64,000 bases of DNA, taken from positions 241,298,401 to 241,362,400 of the forward strand of contig NC_133656.1 of the NCBI RefSeq assembly GCF_009905375.1, written 5' to 3'. Positions 44,891 through 56,900 of this stretch are shown here, in pieces. Source of the stretch: Apium graveolens (Eukaryota; Streptophyta; Magnoliopsida; Apiales; Apiaceae). The notes under the pieces are model-generated. The model had not been told where the DNA came from. It saw only the letters and a program-made list of their open reading frames with translations, and did no database searches. Both the position numbers and the translations under genes were made by a program. Numbering within the stretch: the stretch's first letter is position 1; the number at the start of each line of letters is the position of its first letter.

Positions 44891-47800
44891 GGCCAGATTT
44901 CTTGTAGTGTAGTGAAATTTGGAAACAACTAGAGCGTAGATTTCAGTTGAGTAATGGTTCTAGAAAGTATAAGCTCACCAAGGAGTTGTTTGGTATTTCT
45001 CAGAACAAAATGTCTGTTAATGAATACTTCACTAGGTTGAGTAGTTTGTGGAAAGAACTCAACTCTATGAACCTTTTGCCTACTGTTACTACCACTGATG
45101 CTCAAATAACAGCAATGTTAACTGCCATAGAAACTCAAAAAGAGGAATCAAAATTATTTATGTTCCTTAATGGTCTAGATGACACTTATAGTCCTATGAG
45201 AAGTCATCTGTTAATGCAAATTCCCTTACCTACTATTGAGAGTGCTTGTGCTGTTATTTAGCAAGAAGAGTCACAAAGAGATGTCCTTACTATTCCTGAA
45301 TTAGAGTTTTCTGCTATGCTGAGTAAGAAATCTATAGATTCCAGAGTTGTTGTCTGCACTGCTTGTGGTGGTAAAGGCCATACCAGTGAAAAATGTTGGA
45401 CTGTTATAGGCTATCCTTCTTGGCACTTAAAACATAAAAAACCTTTTCTCAAAAACAATAATCTTCAAAATAAGAAAATTGGTAATAGAGTGAATAATCC
45501 GAGGATGGCAAATCATGTGGTTCAAGGCACCTCTGAAATTCACACAGACTCAGATATTGTGTTCAGTCCTCAACAACTGGAACAGATTTTGAAACTTATT
45601 CCCGGTGAAGCCTTGTAGAGTCTAAAATCTTCTGTGCCTGATGATGAGTTTGATGTGGCTTTTTCTGGAATGGTCACTTGTAATTTAGCAAAGTGTCACT
45701 CTGCAGATTGGATAGTAGATTCTGGAGCCAGTGATCACATCACTGGATCACTTACTATGTTAATTAATGTCAAAGCTGCCGGTGAGAATCTCACTATAAA
45801 TCTTCCCACAGGAGCAATGTCAAAAATCACTCACATAGGTGATGTGAATCTTCAAAATGGATTGGTGCTCCACAATGTGCTGGTGGTACCTCAATTTAGG
45901 CATAATCTTTTGTCAATTCATAAATTGGCAACAGATAACAAGTGTGACATACAGTTTACACCTCATACTTGCAACATTATTGACTCTGCATCTCAGCAAA
46001 CTAAGGAGGTTGGAAAAATACACAATGGTCTGTACTATCTACATGATAAAGCTGAATCTACAATATACTTGCCTTCAGATGCACCTGCTTGTCATGCTGC
46101 AGTTGTTGATAGCAACATTTGGCACCTAAGGTTGGGCCATGCTCCTTTGTCCAAACTAAAAAGCATACCTCAGTTAAAATCACAGCTTGGAGTTTCTGAT
46201 CAGGTATGCCTTATCTGCCCTATGGCTAAATTCACTAAACTGTCTTTTCCTATGAGCTCTTCCCATGCTGATAAATTATTTGATCTCATACACTTGGATA
46301 CTTGGGGACCCTATAAGACACCAACAAGGGGGAAATTCAGATACTTTCTGACACTTGTTGATGATAAATCTAGAAATACATGGTTGTATATGATGAAAAA
46401 TAAATCTGACTATCTTACATATTTCCAAGCATTCTGTCAGTATGTTTTGACTCATTTTCAGACAAAAATCAAGTGCATCAGATCAGATAATGCACCTCAA
46501 TTTTTAGACCCTTCTTGCACTGTTTTTTACTCATCTCAAGGAATAGTGCAACAAAAGACATGTGTTTATAGGCCACAACAGAATGCCAGAGCAGAGAGAA
46601 AGCATAGGCACATCTTGGAAGTTGCAAGATCATTGAGGTTACAATCAGGTATTCCTTTGTCTCACTGGGGTGATTTAGTTATGACTGTAGTATATTTGAT
46701 CAACAGGCTGCCAACTCCAGTGCTTCAAAATAAAACACCTTATGAGATGTTATATAATGAGCCTGCAGACTATAATAATTTAAGAGCTTTTGGCTGTTTG
46801 GTTTTTGCACCTAATCCAAATCAGTCTGCAGACAAGTTCAGCTTTAGAGCAGTGTCAAGGGATATTGTCTTTCATGAATCTGTGTTCCCAATGAATAATA
46901 ACTCAACTGGAAGTTATGTACATCCTGTACCATTGGCAATGCCAACACCAGAAAGGTCAATTCCAAACACAGATGACATACTTGTTCCAGATGATGTTGA
47001 GCCTCCACCTTCACCTCTGTTAGACTCTCCACTATCTGAAGCTGCAAGTGACAGAGAAGAATCTGAATCCAGCTCTTCTGAACCATCTTCACCACCTAAA
47101 GTTTTAAGAAGATCAGACAGAATCAGAAAACATCCTGTTTGGTTGAACAGCTATGTCCGTACATTGCACGCCAACCCTAGTGCTAATGCAGCTCAATCTG
47201 CTGATCAAGGTGTTCATCCCAAATTTAATTGTTTCTTAGCTGTATTGGCAAAGACCCGGGATCCAATTTCATTCAAACAAGCAGTTCAACACCACAAGTG
47301 GGTGGATGCTATGAATAAGGAGTTGACTGCTTTAGAAGATAACAACACATGAGAAATTACCACTTTACCACCAAATAAAAGAGCTATAGGATGCAAATGG
47401 ATTTACAAAACTAAATTCAAACCAGATGGATCAGTGGAGAGGTACAAGGCTAGACTGGTGAGATTGGGATGTAAACAAGTCTATGGCATTGATTATTTGG
47501 ATACCTTTGCTCCAGTGGCAAAGTTGACAACTGTGAGGACATTGCTTGCTGTGGCAGCAGTTCAAAACTGGATTGTTATACAAATGGATGTCACCAATGC
47601 CTTTTTGCATGGTGACCTCCATGAATCCGTTTATATGAGGGCTCCTAAAGGCTACAAAGGTATTGGTTCAAGAATTATTTGTGATCCAGGAAGCAATATT
47701 GATTATTCATCTGTGTCCTTTGTCTGTAAGCTGCTAAAATCTCTTTATAGGCTGAAACAGGCCCCTAGACAGTGGTTTACAAAACTTTCTATAAAATTGC

Positions 47801-48849
47801 TGGACCTTGGTTATACTCAGTCAAAAACAGACTATAGTCTGTTCACTGTAACCTCCTCGTCTTCTATTACACTGGTCTTACTGTATGTAGATGATCTCCT
47901 AATTACTGGAAACTCTACATCAGACATTGATCAGCTCAAAACCTTTCTCTCAAATACTTTTCACATGAAGGACTTGGGCAATGTGAGTTATTTTCTTGGC
48001 ATAGAGATTGACAGGTCAAATGCGGGCTTCTTTCTTTCTCAAAAGAAATACACAGTTGATCTGTTGACAGAATTTGGTCTCCAATATTCCAAGAGTCTTA
48101 AGGTTCCCATGGATGTTCATGAAAAACTAACACCAACTTCTGGAATTCCCTTGACTGATCCACACCCTTATCAAAGACTACTTGGAAAATTGATATACCT
48201 TACGGTGACAAGACCTGATATCACTTTTTCTGTGCATGTTCTAAGTCAGTATATGCAAAGTCCCACATCAGCACACATGCAAGCTGCCACTCGAGTGCTT
48301 AGATATCTAGCTGGGAATCCTGGACAAGGGATATTATTGGCATCTTCATCTGCTGTGAAGGTTCAAGCATATTGTGACAGTGACTGGGCAAGTTGTCCAG
48401 TCACTAGGAGGTCAACTACAGGATTTTGCATTATACTTGGTAACTCTCCTGTCTCATGGAAATTGAAAAAGCAAACCGTGGTAGCAAGATCAAGTGCTGA
48501 AGCAGAATATAGGGCTATGGCCCTCACTACTTGTGAAATGACATGGATAACTGCTCTGCTAGGTGACATGGGACTGCATAATCTTCCTCTAACTCTTCTA
48601 CAGTGCGACAATAAAGCTGCAATAGCTATTGCTGCCAATCCCGTTCTGCACGAACGAACCAAACATATTGAAGTAGACTGTCATTTTATATGAGATAAAA
48701 TAGTCTCAGGATCGATTGTCACTCAACACGTTCCTTCTCACGCGCAATTGGCAGACATTTTGACTAAGCAGCTCTCTGTTAAACAGCACCTTCATCTACT
48801 TCACAAGCTTGGAGCTTCTGCTTGTTCTGCAGCTCAGCTTGAAGGGGAG

Positions 48850-49159
48850 TATTGAGGACCACACAGCTGTCTCCACCTATCAGTGTCTCCACTTAATCAG
48901 TCCTATACTATTTTGTCTCTGCATCCATCTGTTTTTGTTATATTTTATCTTTTTACATTTTCTAGGATCAATCAAAGGTGGTTGGAATATTATTGTCCCT
49001 TTCCACCACCAGTAGCTTATAATAGACTGTAGCCTGATCATTTGTTCAAGTAAAATGAATACATTATTGTTACAGTGAGAAACAGGCTGAAACTATCCTT
49101 TCTATCCTTTCTTTATTTCATCTATCAGATTTTTGCACTCAGTCTTATATTACTCTTTA
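48850..49159 (+). repeat. Copia-2 LTR 3
   Basis: 310 bp, preceded by polypurine tract gaaggggag and followed by target duplication AACAA. It has private substitutions (catctgtttttg, tttttacattt, cagatttttgcac) not in LTR 1 or 2. Confidence 0.9.
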
Positions 49160-49264
49160 AACAATAAGTGATGAAGAGGTCTGAGTCAAGCTGGCATTTT
49201 GTTGTCATGTTTTCTTGAAGTTCCTCGGCTAATGTTTTGCTAATTTTTGTTTCATCTTTTGCAG

Positions 49265-49426
49265 CTTGCATTATTATTGCATCAGGAGCTTAACAGATCT
49301 GCAAGAGTCTCGCGCGTGCCACGCATGCGGCATGCTGGTAGTTTACCCCAGTTAGCTTCTCCGACTGGTGTGAGCATGCTCATGAAGCAGTCACCATCTA
49401 ATTCTGTGGGAAAAGACCATGGTTCA
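49265..49426 (+). CDS. PHD-gene exon after the insertion
   Basis: 54 codons between cttttgcag and ggttca|gtaagt. Encodes LALLLHQELNRSARVSRVPR and MRHAGSLPQLASPTG. Basic and proline-containing, conserved with its partner copy at 60085-60246. No catalytic motif seen. Confidence 0.8.
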
Positions 49427-50416
49427 GTAAGTTGCACATGTCACTTTTAATTTCATTTATACTAGTGATTTCTCAATTACATTAATCGTTGTGCTTAAAC
49501 AATACAAATATTCATTTCGCCCTTGGTAAGGTTGGTCCTAATTTTTATTAATTAATTATAATTAACTTATCAATGTTTATGTCTCGGGTGTTGGCCTTTT
49601 ATGGCAAATTTTGAGAAATAGTGCACCCAATATCATAAAAGGAAAAATATGGCCCTTTATGGCACAGAAAAATGAGTCTTAGACATGTGTTCTTTTAAAA
49701 CGCAAAGGCGTGCAACGTTTCTTATATTTATAACTCTGAAGTCACTTTTTTTTTAAGAAACAAACTTTAATGCGCATCATAAGTATGTGTTTCCAAAAAC
49801 GTGATACACAGTGGCGTGTTTGGAAGACGTCACATGCAGTAGCGGATTTACTAAATTATAATGGATACCTGTACATGTGTTTCGGAATGGTTCCACACAA
49901 CTGGCAAGATGTGAAACACACAATATTATGTGTCACAAGTGGCATTAAGGGCCTTTCTATCCAATTTATACTTTTTGGGAAATTTTCCTAAGATATCTAT
50001 TAAGTTTCATCCTCTAATGATGTCATTTCTCATTTTTAATATTACTTGCAAGGTTAATTTTCATATCTAATGAAGGTGAAGTGAAGCCTGAGGAGATTAT
50101 ATAAAAATAACCATGTTAAGGTAATGTCTTACATTGCCGAGGGTATAGCTTTGTACTTATTTAGCCAAGTGGTATCCATCTTCCCTTGGTAACAAGAGGG
50201 CGAGAGATTGACCTTGTGTAGACAGCATTTATGACAGGCTGACAGTGTGAGTATTAAATTTTCTGTAAATGACCGATAATCGAAAAAAGCTATAGTGGAA
50301 AAGGATGAGTAAAAACAGTTTAAAATTTTCAATTGTTCTTTTTTTTCTTTTATAAATGATAATGGGTGCTCGACTTAGTTTAATGGTAGTATTTGTTGTT
50401 GGTTTTAACAATAAAG
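49427..50416 (+). other. PHD-gene intron
   Basis: 990 bp from gtaagt to aataaag. The first 100 bp and a block at 49580-49650 (gtctcgggtgttggcc) recur in the partial gene copy at 60247-60812, in which about 350 more bases lie between them. No gene inside. Confidence 0.7.
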
Positions 50417-50729
50417 GTTTCCAAAAGAAAAGGAAAAAGTGTAGCAACAGAGGGAACTCTAAATTCTCAAGAGCTCCAGGATGAATCTAAGAGTATGAAG
50501 AGATCACTACTGCTGCCAGTGCAGAGGACCAATGACTCGGCTCGCACAGAAAATTATGTTACCATGAGGGAAGTGGACAATCGGTCAGCACCAGCCATAC
50601 AATCTGCTAACAAGAGTAATCCTCCTGCAACTAGCAAGCAACATGGGTCTTCCAGATGTAAATCGACTCAAACTACCTCTGATGATGACTCTAGCACTGA
50701 AAACCGTGTGACCTACCGCACCTTACCAG
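50417..50729 (+). CDS. PHD-gene exon, basic and Ser/Thr-rich
   Basis: Begins VSKRKGKSVATEGT and ends VTYRTLP with one extra base, completed by the next exon to Gly (P-G-LLSEIV). A low-complexity, probably disordered linker with a basic start. Donor cag|gttatt. Confidence 0.78.
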
Positions 50730-50896
50730 GTTATTGCTTTAAGTTCTAGGTTCTTCACATGTTTGAGAAAGATATAGCAATGTACAGAATAAGAAAAAGA
50801 AGTACTGTAAAAGGAAACCACCTGATAAATATAAAAATAGATCTGGTCTATGATATTCTCTTCTTCATTTCCTCATGCATGAATCCTTGTCTATAG

Positions 50897-51159
50897 GATT
50901 GCTCTCAGAGATTGTAACCAAGCCCATGACTTATAAGGAGCTTTGCGATGCTGTTTTACCGGTATGTGTGAAATGTCTTTGTTCACGTTAAACGTGAAAA
51001 AGATACAGTCTCACAACTTTCTGATTCTCTGTGCAGCACTGGCCTCACTTGAGGAAGAAGAACGGTGATCGTTATGCCTATTCCAGCCACTCACAGGCGG
51101 TCCTTGACTGTCTGAGGAGCAGAAAAGCTTGGGCCCTCCTTGTTGATCGAGGTCCCAAG
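50897..51159 (+). CDS. PHD-gene two exons encoding the conserved C-terminal region
   Basis: 50897-50961 (LLSEIVTKPMTYKELCDAVL) and 51037-51159 (PHLRKKNGDRYAYSSHSQAV then LDCLRSRKAWALLVDRGPK) are separated by a 75-bp intron with ggtatgtg and ctgtgcag borders. This compact segment looks like a small folded, winged-helix-like domain; that fold is my inference. It is the best conserved part besides the PHD finger. Confidence 0.82.
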
Positions 51160-51458
51160 GTATGCCATTGTAATCATTAGCAACTATATCTAGTTCTGCT
51201 TTCTAGTTCTGCTTAAATCAGCAGGAACACTGTTTGATGTTTCACTCTTCTTTAAATATCGATCAATGATTACAAACGAGTCATGGCCCGTATAAGAGAT
51301 GGAAGAAGTGCTATTTATTAATATTACTTTGTTCACTAAAGGTTGTAGAATCATACGTTTTTATGTATACTCATTCACCATGCCCCTTGTTTTTAAATGT
51401 CTTTTTTTATCGCAATTGTTATCAGGTATGTTAAATTGATTTTTAATTATTGCACTAG

Positions 51459-51728
51459 TCAAATGCTGGAAGGAAGCCCCGCCGGTCCAATGCTGAGGGT
51501 CTTAGTATAAGTATTGTGGAATCATTCATTGGCCACATACCCAAGGGTAAGAGGCGCAGAGAGTTAGCACTGCAAGAAGGAGATCTCAAGAGTGTGGACG
51601 GTGATGATGTCAGCAGTGGTGAAGATAGCCTGAGTTCTAGTTCCAGTAGTGGGGAGATGGGCTTGTCCAGTGGCGATGGTGGAACAGGTTCGAATGGGGG
51701 GCCATCTGGAGTTTATGCCTCAGAGTAG
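51459..51728 (+). CDS. PHD-gene last exon
   Basis: Starts after ttgcactag with SNAGRKPRRSNAEGLS, contains the basic stretch PKGKRRRELAL, and ends in an acidic Ser/Gly-rich tail before TAG 51726-51728. The basic run could be a nuclear localisation signal. Confidence 0.82.
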   Translation, partial: SNAGRKPRRSNAEGLSISIVESFIGHIPKGKRRRELALQEGDLKSVDGDDVSSGEDSLSSSSSSGEMGLSSGDGGTGSNGGPSGVYASE

Positions 51729-52067
51729 TTTCATAAGTGTTGTAGTTTTTTTTATGATCTTCATGCCGGAAAAGTCCAACGTTGTTCGAATTTTACCAAG
51801 TGCGGACTTTTCTAGAACTTGGAAGGTGTTCTGTGTCATACTGTAATTTTTATGAGGAGTTTAGAACTTGGAAGGTGTTCTCTGTCAGACTACTGTAGTT
51901 TTTATAGGAGTTTAAGAATAGTTTTGAAAAATTTTACAGTTGGATTTATGTTAGTGTTTCCTCGATTACCATCGATATATGTTGCTTCTGTTTTTTATCA
52001 TGTTTTAAGACATCCCCTGTGAAGCTAAAATTTATGGTTTGGCCCTTGGAAACAATACACGGTAGCC
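51729..52067 (+). other. 3' flank of the PHD gene
   Basis: Probable 3' untranslated region. A phrase of about 40 bp (agaacttggaaggtgttctg) is repeated at about 51815 and 51863. No poly(A) signal stands out. Confidence 0.4.
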
Positions 52068-52451
52068 AGCGGCGGATTCAGGCCCGATTTCTCCGGCGCA
52101 CCGTATATTTAAGTGACCATGTTACTTTTAGTGGTCTAAATTCAATTCGTTTTTGATCATTTTCACTATAAACCTGACATAGTATAGAAATCAAGACAAC
52201 ACACTCTAGATTTTTTTTGATACTGAAATTTAATATTTCAACCAATTATTCTCCAATTTATTGATAATCAAATAATTATAAATAAAACCAAATATGACTC
52301 AAATTATGAAAAAAATATTAATATTATAGAAAACCTAAATTTTTTAGTGGGGCACTATAAAAAATATATATTTATACTTTAAAAAAAACGCTAATTTTTG
52401 GTTATCAGGGGCAGAGGGGCAGGTGTCCCTGCTGACCCTATATGAATCTGG
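52068..52451. mobile_element. MITE-like element, right end cut by Copia-3
   Basis: Begins gcggcggattcaggccc and ends ccctatatgaatctgg, imperfect inverted ends around an AT-rich core without ORF. Short plant elements with ggcggattcagg ends are common. The right end stops where the Copia-3 LTR starts at 52452. Confidence 0.4.
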
Positions 52452-53983
52452 TGTTGGGTTCCGAAGGCATAAAACGCAGCGGATAAACGTAAATAAAATA
52501 AAAAATTTCGAAATCCAAAAACAGGATCCATGTATAATTATGGGCAGATTATGGAGATAACGAATCATACCTTTCAAGAGCTTAACTTTCACGAACTCAA
52601 CGGAGATCCTAGCTATCACGCTTTGCGTCTACCTCTCGGAGAAACACCTCTATGGTATCCACATGAGCACCTTCAAGAACGTCTCACGAACTTTACTACG
52701 GAAAGGATGTACTAGCCTCCTTCTTGACGATCTAAATTGCCTCTGCTTCTCTTTGCTGCTAGGGTTTTCTCAAAAAATATACAAGCCTCTTTAACCTATC
52801 ATTATGTATTTATAATGGTTGATTAAAAAGGCCCATAACAGCAAAGCCCAGTCCTAGTAGGTATTGGATTAAATAATAAAAACGAATTTCTAATATTTAA
52901 TTAATAACTAAGTCATACTTAATTATTATAGGCAAAAACATTCCTTTTAATTCAAATTTATATTATCTCAATTAAGTCTTACTTAATTATAATAAAATTC
53001 AAATAATCATCAATTAATTTAAATCCATAATTTAAATTAACTATTCCATTAAGTGCTATTTGTGCGACCCTATAGGCTATCATTTAATTGGCAATAATTT
53101 TATTCTCTAATAAAATTATAAACAATGAGCGGTATCTAGTAATACATCATTGTTACCCAATTAAACAATAATTAAATCGTGATTAGATAAAACCTTTCGT
53201 GATTAATGTTTTTCGTGTAATATAATCCCTTTAACCATACATATTATAGATTAAACTCGAGACATGTATTTAGTCATCGTCTTCAACATCTAATCCAAGT
53301 TTACTTGATCCATGAGTAGATTATCAAGACAAATCATTATTTGAGCATGACCATGCTTTTATAATCTCACTCAATCAAGAGGCCAATAATATCTCTCCTA
53401 ATTATAGGAGGGTTAAATCCTTTATCTATCATTCATATTTCTCATACGACTCATGATATACCCGATGTCCACTTTTACCATCACCCGATCAAAAGTAACT
53501 TTTAATGTAGTCAAAGTATATTAATCCTCGTATAGAAATATAATGATTTCAAGTCAAAGGATCGTTACACCATTATCACTGTGAGTCTTTCTTATGACTT
53601 TATTAAACATGAAGAATCTCACTGTGGGTCTGTCCAGTACCATGTACGCTCACATGTACCTATGTATTGACTTTAGTATCCCCATACTTATAACCAATGA
53701 GATGTGGTTATCTTGTCAAACAACATACTAGTCTATCTATGTATTATTATTTTCCTATATAATAATACTCGACTAGGGACCTTTAAGAATATTATATATT
53801 ATATAATCTCAAGTTCAAGTCATGTACTTAAACTATACAATTTGTATCATGATTCTAAAGACATTTATTATGCTAACAAAATATCGCAGTAATTAAGGTC
53901 ATAATAAATACATTTATTGAATGATTAACTGACATAAAGATTTGAAAGAATAATGTATTGCATCTAGGGCACCTACACTAACA
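52452..53983 (-). repeat. 3' LTR of Copia-3
   Basis: TG...CA on the plus-strand view: tgttgggttccgaaggc at the left and cacctacactaaca at the right. AT-rich, with no internal ORF of note. Boundary support is one-sided because no second LTR is available. Confidence 0.65.
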
Positions 53984-53997
53984 ATCTCGCACTTGCA

Positions 53998-56900
53998 CTA
54001 GAGCCAATCACCCATATATCTAATACCAATGGAACTAGTATGACCATCGTGCTTCTGATGCGACAAGCCTTTGGTCAGTGGGTCTGCAATTTTATCATTT
54101 GTGTGCACTTTACATATGTGTATATCACCCCTTTCATTAATCTCTCGAATAAGGTGAAATCTCCTAAGTATATGTTTAGCCCGGGAGTGTGATCTAGGTT
54201 CTTTAGCCTGTGCAATGGCTCCATTATTATCACAGTATAGATCGATGGGATCTGCGATCGATGGAACCACTCCCAAATCAGAAATGAACTTTCAAATTCA
54301 AACGGCCTCCTTAGCTGCTTCACAACCTGCAATGTACTCAGCCGCCATTGTAGAATCAGTTACTGTTTATTGCTTTGAACTCTTCTAGCTTACAGCACCT
54401 CGATTTAGACAAAACACAAAACCAGACTGTGATACAGTATCATCTCTGTCTATTTGGAAACTTGCATCGGTGTAACCTTTTACAACGAGTTTCTCTTCTC
54501 CTCCATACACCAAGAATGAATCTTTAGTTCTTTTCAGGTACTTAAGAATATTCTTAACTGCCGTCCAGTGACCTTCACCCGGATTAGACTGGTATCTGCT
54601 CATCATGCTCAAAGCATACGAGACATCTGGGCGAGTACATACCATTGCATACATGATAGATCCAATTGTTGAAGCATATGGAACTTTATTCATGTGGTCC
54701 TTCTCATCCAATAATTTCGGACACTGGTCCTTAGAGATCGTTATCCCTTGAGACACGGGGACATATCCCCTTTTTGCATTTTGCATTCCAAAATGATGTA
54801 AAACCTTATCAATGTATGTGCTCTGACTTAGACCGATCATCCTTCTAGATCTTTCTCTATAGATCCTCATTCCTAGAATGTAGGATGCCTCTCCTAAGTC
54901 TTTAATGGAGAAATTGCTCCCTAACCAAGTCTTAACAGCCTTTAGAGAAGGTATGTCATTCCCCATTAGTAGTATATCATCAACATATAGTACTATGAAT
55001 GCCACATAGCTCCCACTAACCTTCTTGTAAACACACAGTTCATCTTCGTTTTGAACAAAGCCATACTCTGTGACTATTTCATCAAAACGGATATTCCATC
55101 TCCTAGAGGATTACTTCAATCCATAAATGGATCGACCCAATTTACATACCTTGCCAGCATTCCTTGGATCGACAAAATCCTCAGGTTGTGTCATGTACAC
55201 ATCCTCTTCAAGGCTTCCATTAAGGAAGGCTGTTTTGACATCCATTTGCCAGATTTCATAATCATGGAATGCTGCAATGGCAAGTAAAATCCTTATAGAC
55301 TTGACCATAGCCACTGGTGAGAAAGTTTCATCATAGTCAATACCATGAATTTGTTTGAAACCTTTTGTAACCAGCCTAGATTTATAGGTCTGAACATTTC
55401 CATCCATGCCCTTTTTCTTCTTAAAAACCCATTTGCACCCTATGGGTTTTACCCCTTCAAGTGGATCAACCAAAGTCCATACTTGGTTTTCGTACATGGA
55501 ATCTATCTCGGATTTCATGGCTTCAAGCCATCTCTTAGAGTCTGGACTGTTCATAGCATCTTGGTATGTGAGAGGCTCATCTTCATCTATGAGCATCAAA
55601 TCACCACACTGAGTCATGAGAAATCCATATCTCTCTGGCTCATGGCGAAATCTACCAGATCTAAGAACAACCTGTGTTTGTTGAGCATTATCATTATTCT
55701 GCTCTTGTTCCACTTCAGGTTCAATGCTATTTTGTGGTTTTCGATCTTCATCGAGATCTATAGTTCTCCCACTGTTTCTTTTGGAAACAAAAACTCTTTC
55801 CATGAAGACATCATCTAGAGCAATAAACACTTTCTGCTCAGAAGGACTATAAAAATAATACGCCTTTGTTTCATTATGGTATCCTACAAAAATGCACTCT
55901 TTGGATTTAGGTCCAAGCTTGTTAGATTCTTGACGTTTCACAAACGCCTTACATCCCCAACCTTTCATAAAGTTCATGCCTGACCGTTTCTCCTTCCATA
56001 TCTCATATGGAGTCTTTTGAACCTTCTTAGTAGGAACACGGTTAAGTGTGAAACCGGCTGTTTCTAGAGCGTAACCCCAAAAACTAATTGGAAGATCTGC
56101 ATGACTCATCATCGATCGCACCACGTCCAACAAGATGCGATTTCTCCTCTCTGAAACTCCATTCCGTTGAGGTGTTCCTGGCGGAGTGAGTTATGATACA
56201 ATACCACACTCTTTCAAATACTCTCTAAATTCGGTGCCTAAGTATTCACCCCCACGATCGGATCGTAAGATCTTAATACTTGCATCTCCGCCAATTTGCT
56301 TCTCTACTTCAACCTTGTATTCTTTAAATTTTTCAAAAGAATCAGATTTGTTCTTCATAAGAGATACATATCCATATCTACTGAAATCATCAGTAAACGT
56401 TATGAAGTAGTAGTAGCCTCCTCTAGCCATTACACGCATTGGGCCACATACATCACTATGTATTAGCTCCAGACGTTTAGTGGCCCTTTGGCCCTTACCA
56501 GTGAAAGGGGCTTTAGTCATCTTACCAAGCAAACAAGATTCACATTCTTGGTATGATTCAAAATCAAACTTATCCAAGTATCCATCCTTATGTAATTTGG
56601 ATATGCGTTTCTCATTTATGTGGCCTAGACGACAATGCCAGATGTATGTTTGATTTGAGTCATTCATTTTAAGTCGTTTGTTTTCTATATTACAGACAGG
56701 GTTATCTAAATCAAGAATATATAAACCATTAAATAAACGCGCAACACCATAGGTTAAATCATTCAAAGCAAAAGAGCAACTGTTGTTCTTTATTGTAAAC
56801 GAAAAACCTTTCTTGTCCAAACAAGAAACAGAAATAATGTTTCTGCGAATCGCAGGCACGTAAAAACAGTCTTCTAGTTCTAAAACAAGCCCAGAGGTCA

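Larger units (their letters stand above)
38819..44909. mobile_element. CACTA (En/Spm-type) DNA transposon carrying host gene fragments
   Basis: 6,091-bp element with ends CACTACAACAAAATAGGCC and, reversed, CACTACAAGAAATCTGGCC, flanked by the 3-bp target duplication TAG (38816-38818, 44910-44912). Removing it restores a gag sequence matching Copia-2 copy 1 (ctag then tgaaatttgg). Subterminal regions (38840-39490, 44445-44890) are dense in ttacgacgg/ccgtcgtaa motifs in both orientations, as expected for transposase binding sites in this superfamily. I see no transposase reading frame, so it is non-autonomous. Inside are a 175-bp tandem array and several exon-like host fragments. Confidence 0.93.
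38505..48855 (+). pseudogene. Copia-2 copy 2 gag-pol polyprotein, split by a CACTA element
   Basis: ATG 38505 opens gag ([15 protein letters not shown]), which is cut at 38818 by the CACTA element and resumes at 44913. The frame then runs through 45259-45261 TAG (shared with copy 1), 45616-45618 TAG (CAG in copy 1) and 47350-47352 TGA (TGG in copy 1) to 48691-48693 TGA (CGA in copy 1). A 76-bp segment of copy 1 (between gtg repeats, near 46855) is absent; it lies between integrase and RT. RT reads YVDDLL near 47884. Confidence 0.9.
33251..49164 (+). mobile_element. Copia-2: tandem LTR-internal-LTR-internal-LTR copia with target duplication
   Basis: Three near-identical LTRs of 313, 310 and 310 bp (33256, 38045 and 48850) flank two internal regions. 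The five bases AACAA occur directly before the first LTR (33251-33255) and directly after the third (49160-49164), so the whole array sits in one insertion site. LTR ends are TATTGAGG...CTCTTTA, that is TA...TA rather than TG...CA. Each internal region has a tRNA-Met primer binding site, gag, protease, integrase, RT and RNase H. LTR start to next LTR start is 4,789 bp in the first copy; in the second it is 4,711 bp once the CACTA element and its duplicated TAG are removed. Confidence 0.9.
30277..51728 (+). pseudogene. PHD-finger gene, 5'-truncated and split by nested transposons
   Basis: Plus-strand gene assembled from splice signals and frame. Visible exons are 30277-31013, 32241-33255 plus its tail 49165-49178, 49265-49426, 50417-50729, 50897-50961, 51037-51159 and 51459-51728. 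All joins are GT-AG and in frame. The product would have an N-terminal PHD finger, a long Ser/Lys-rich middle and a conserved C-terminal region (MTYKELCDAVLPHW, YAYSSHSQAVLDCLR). Plant proteins with this layout are nuclear and presumed chromatin readers; I do not name a specific one. Defects: the first coding exon and promoter are absent (a Copia-1 LTR lies 44 bp upstream), there is a TGA at 32658-32660, and 15.9 kb of Copia-2 plus CACTA sits in the second visible exon. It might survive as a giant exon-skipped transcript, but loss of function is more likely. Confidence 0.82.
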
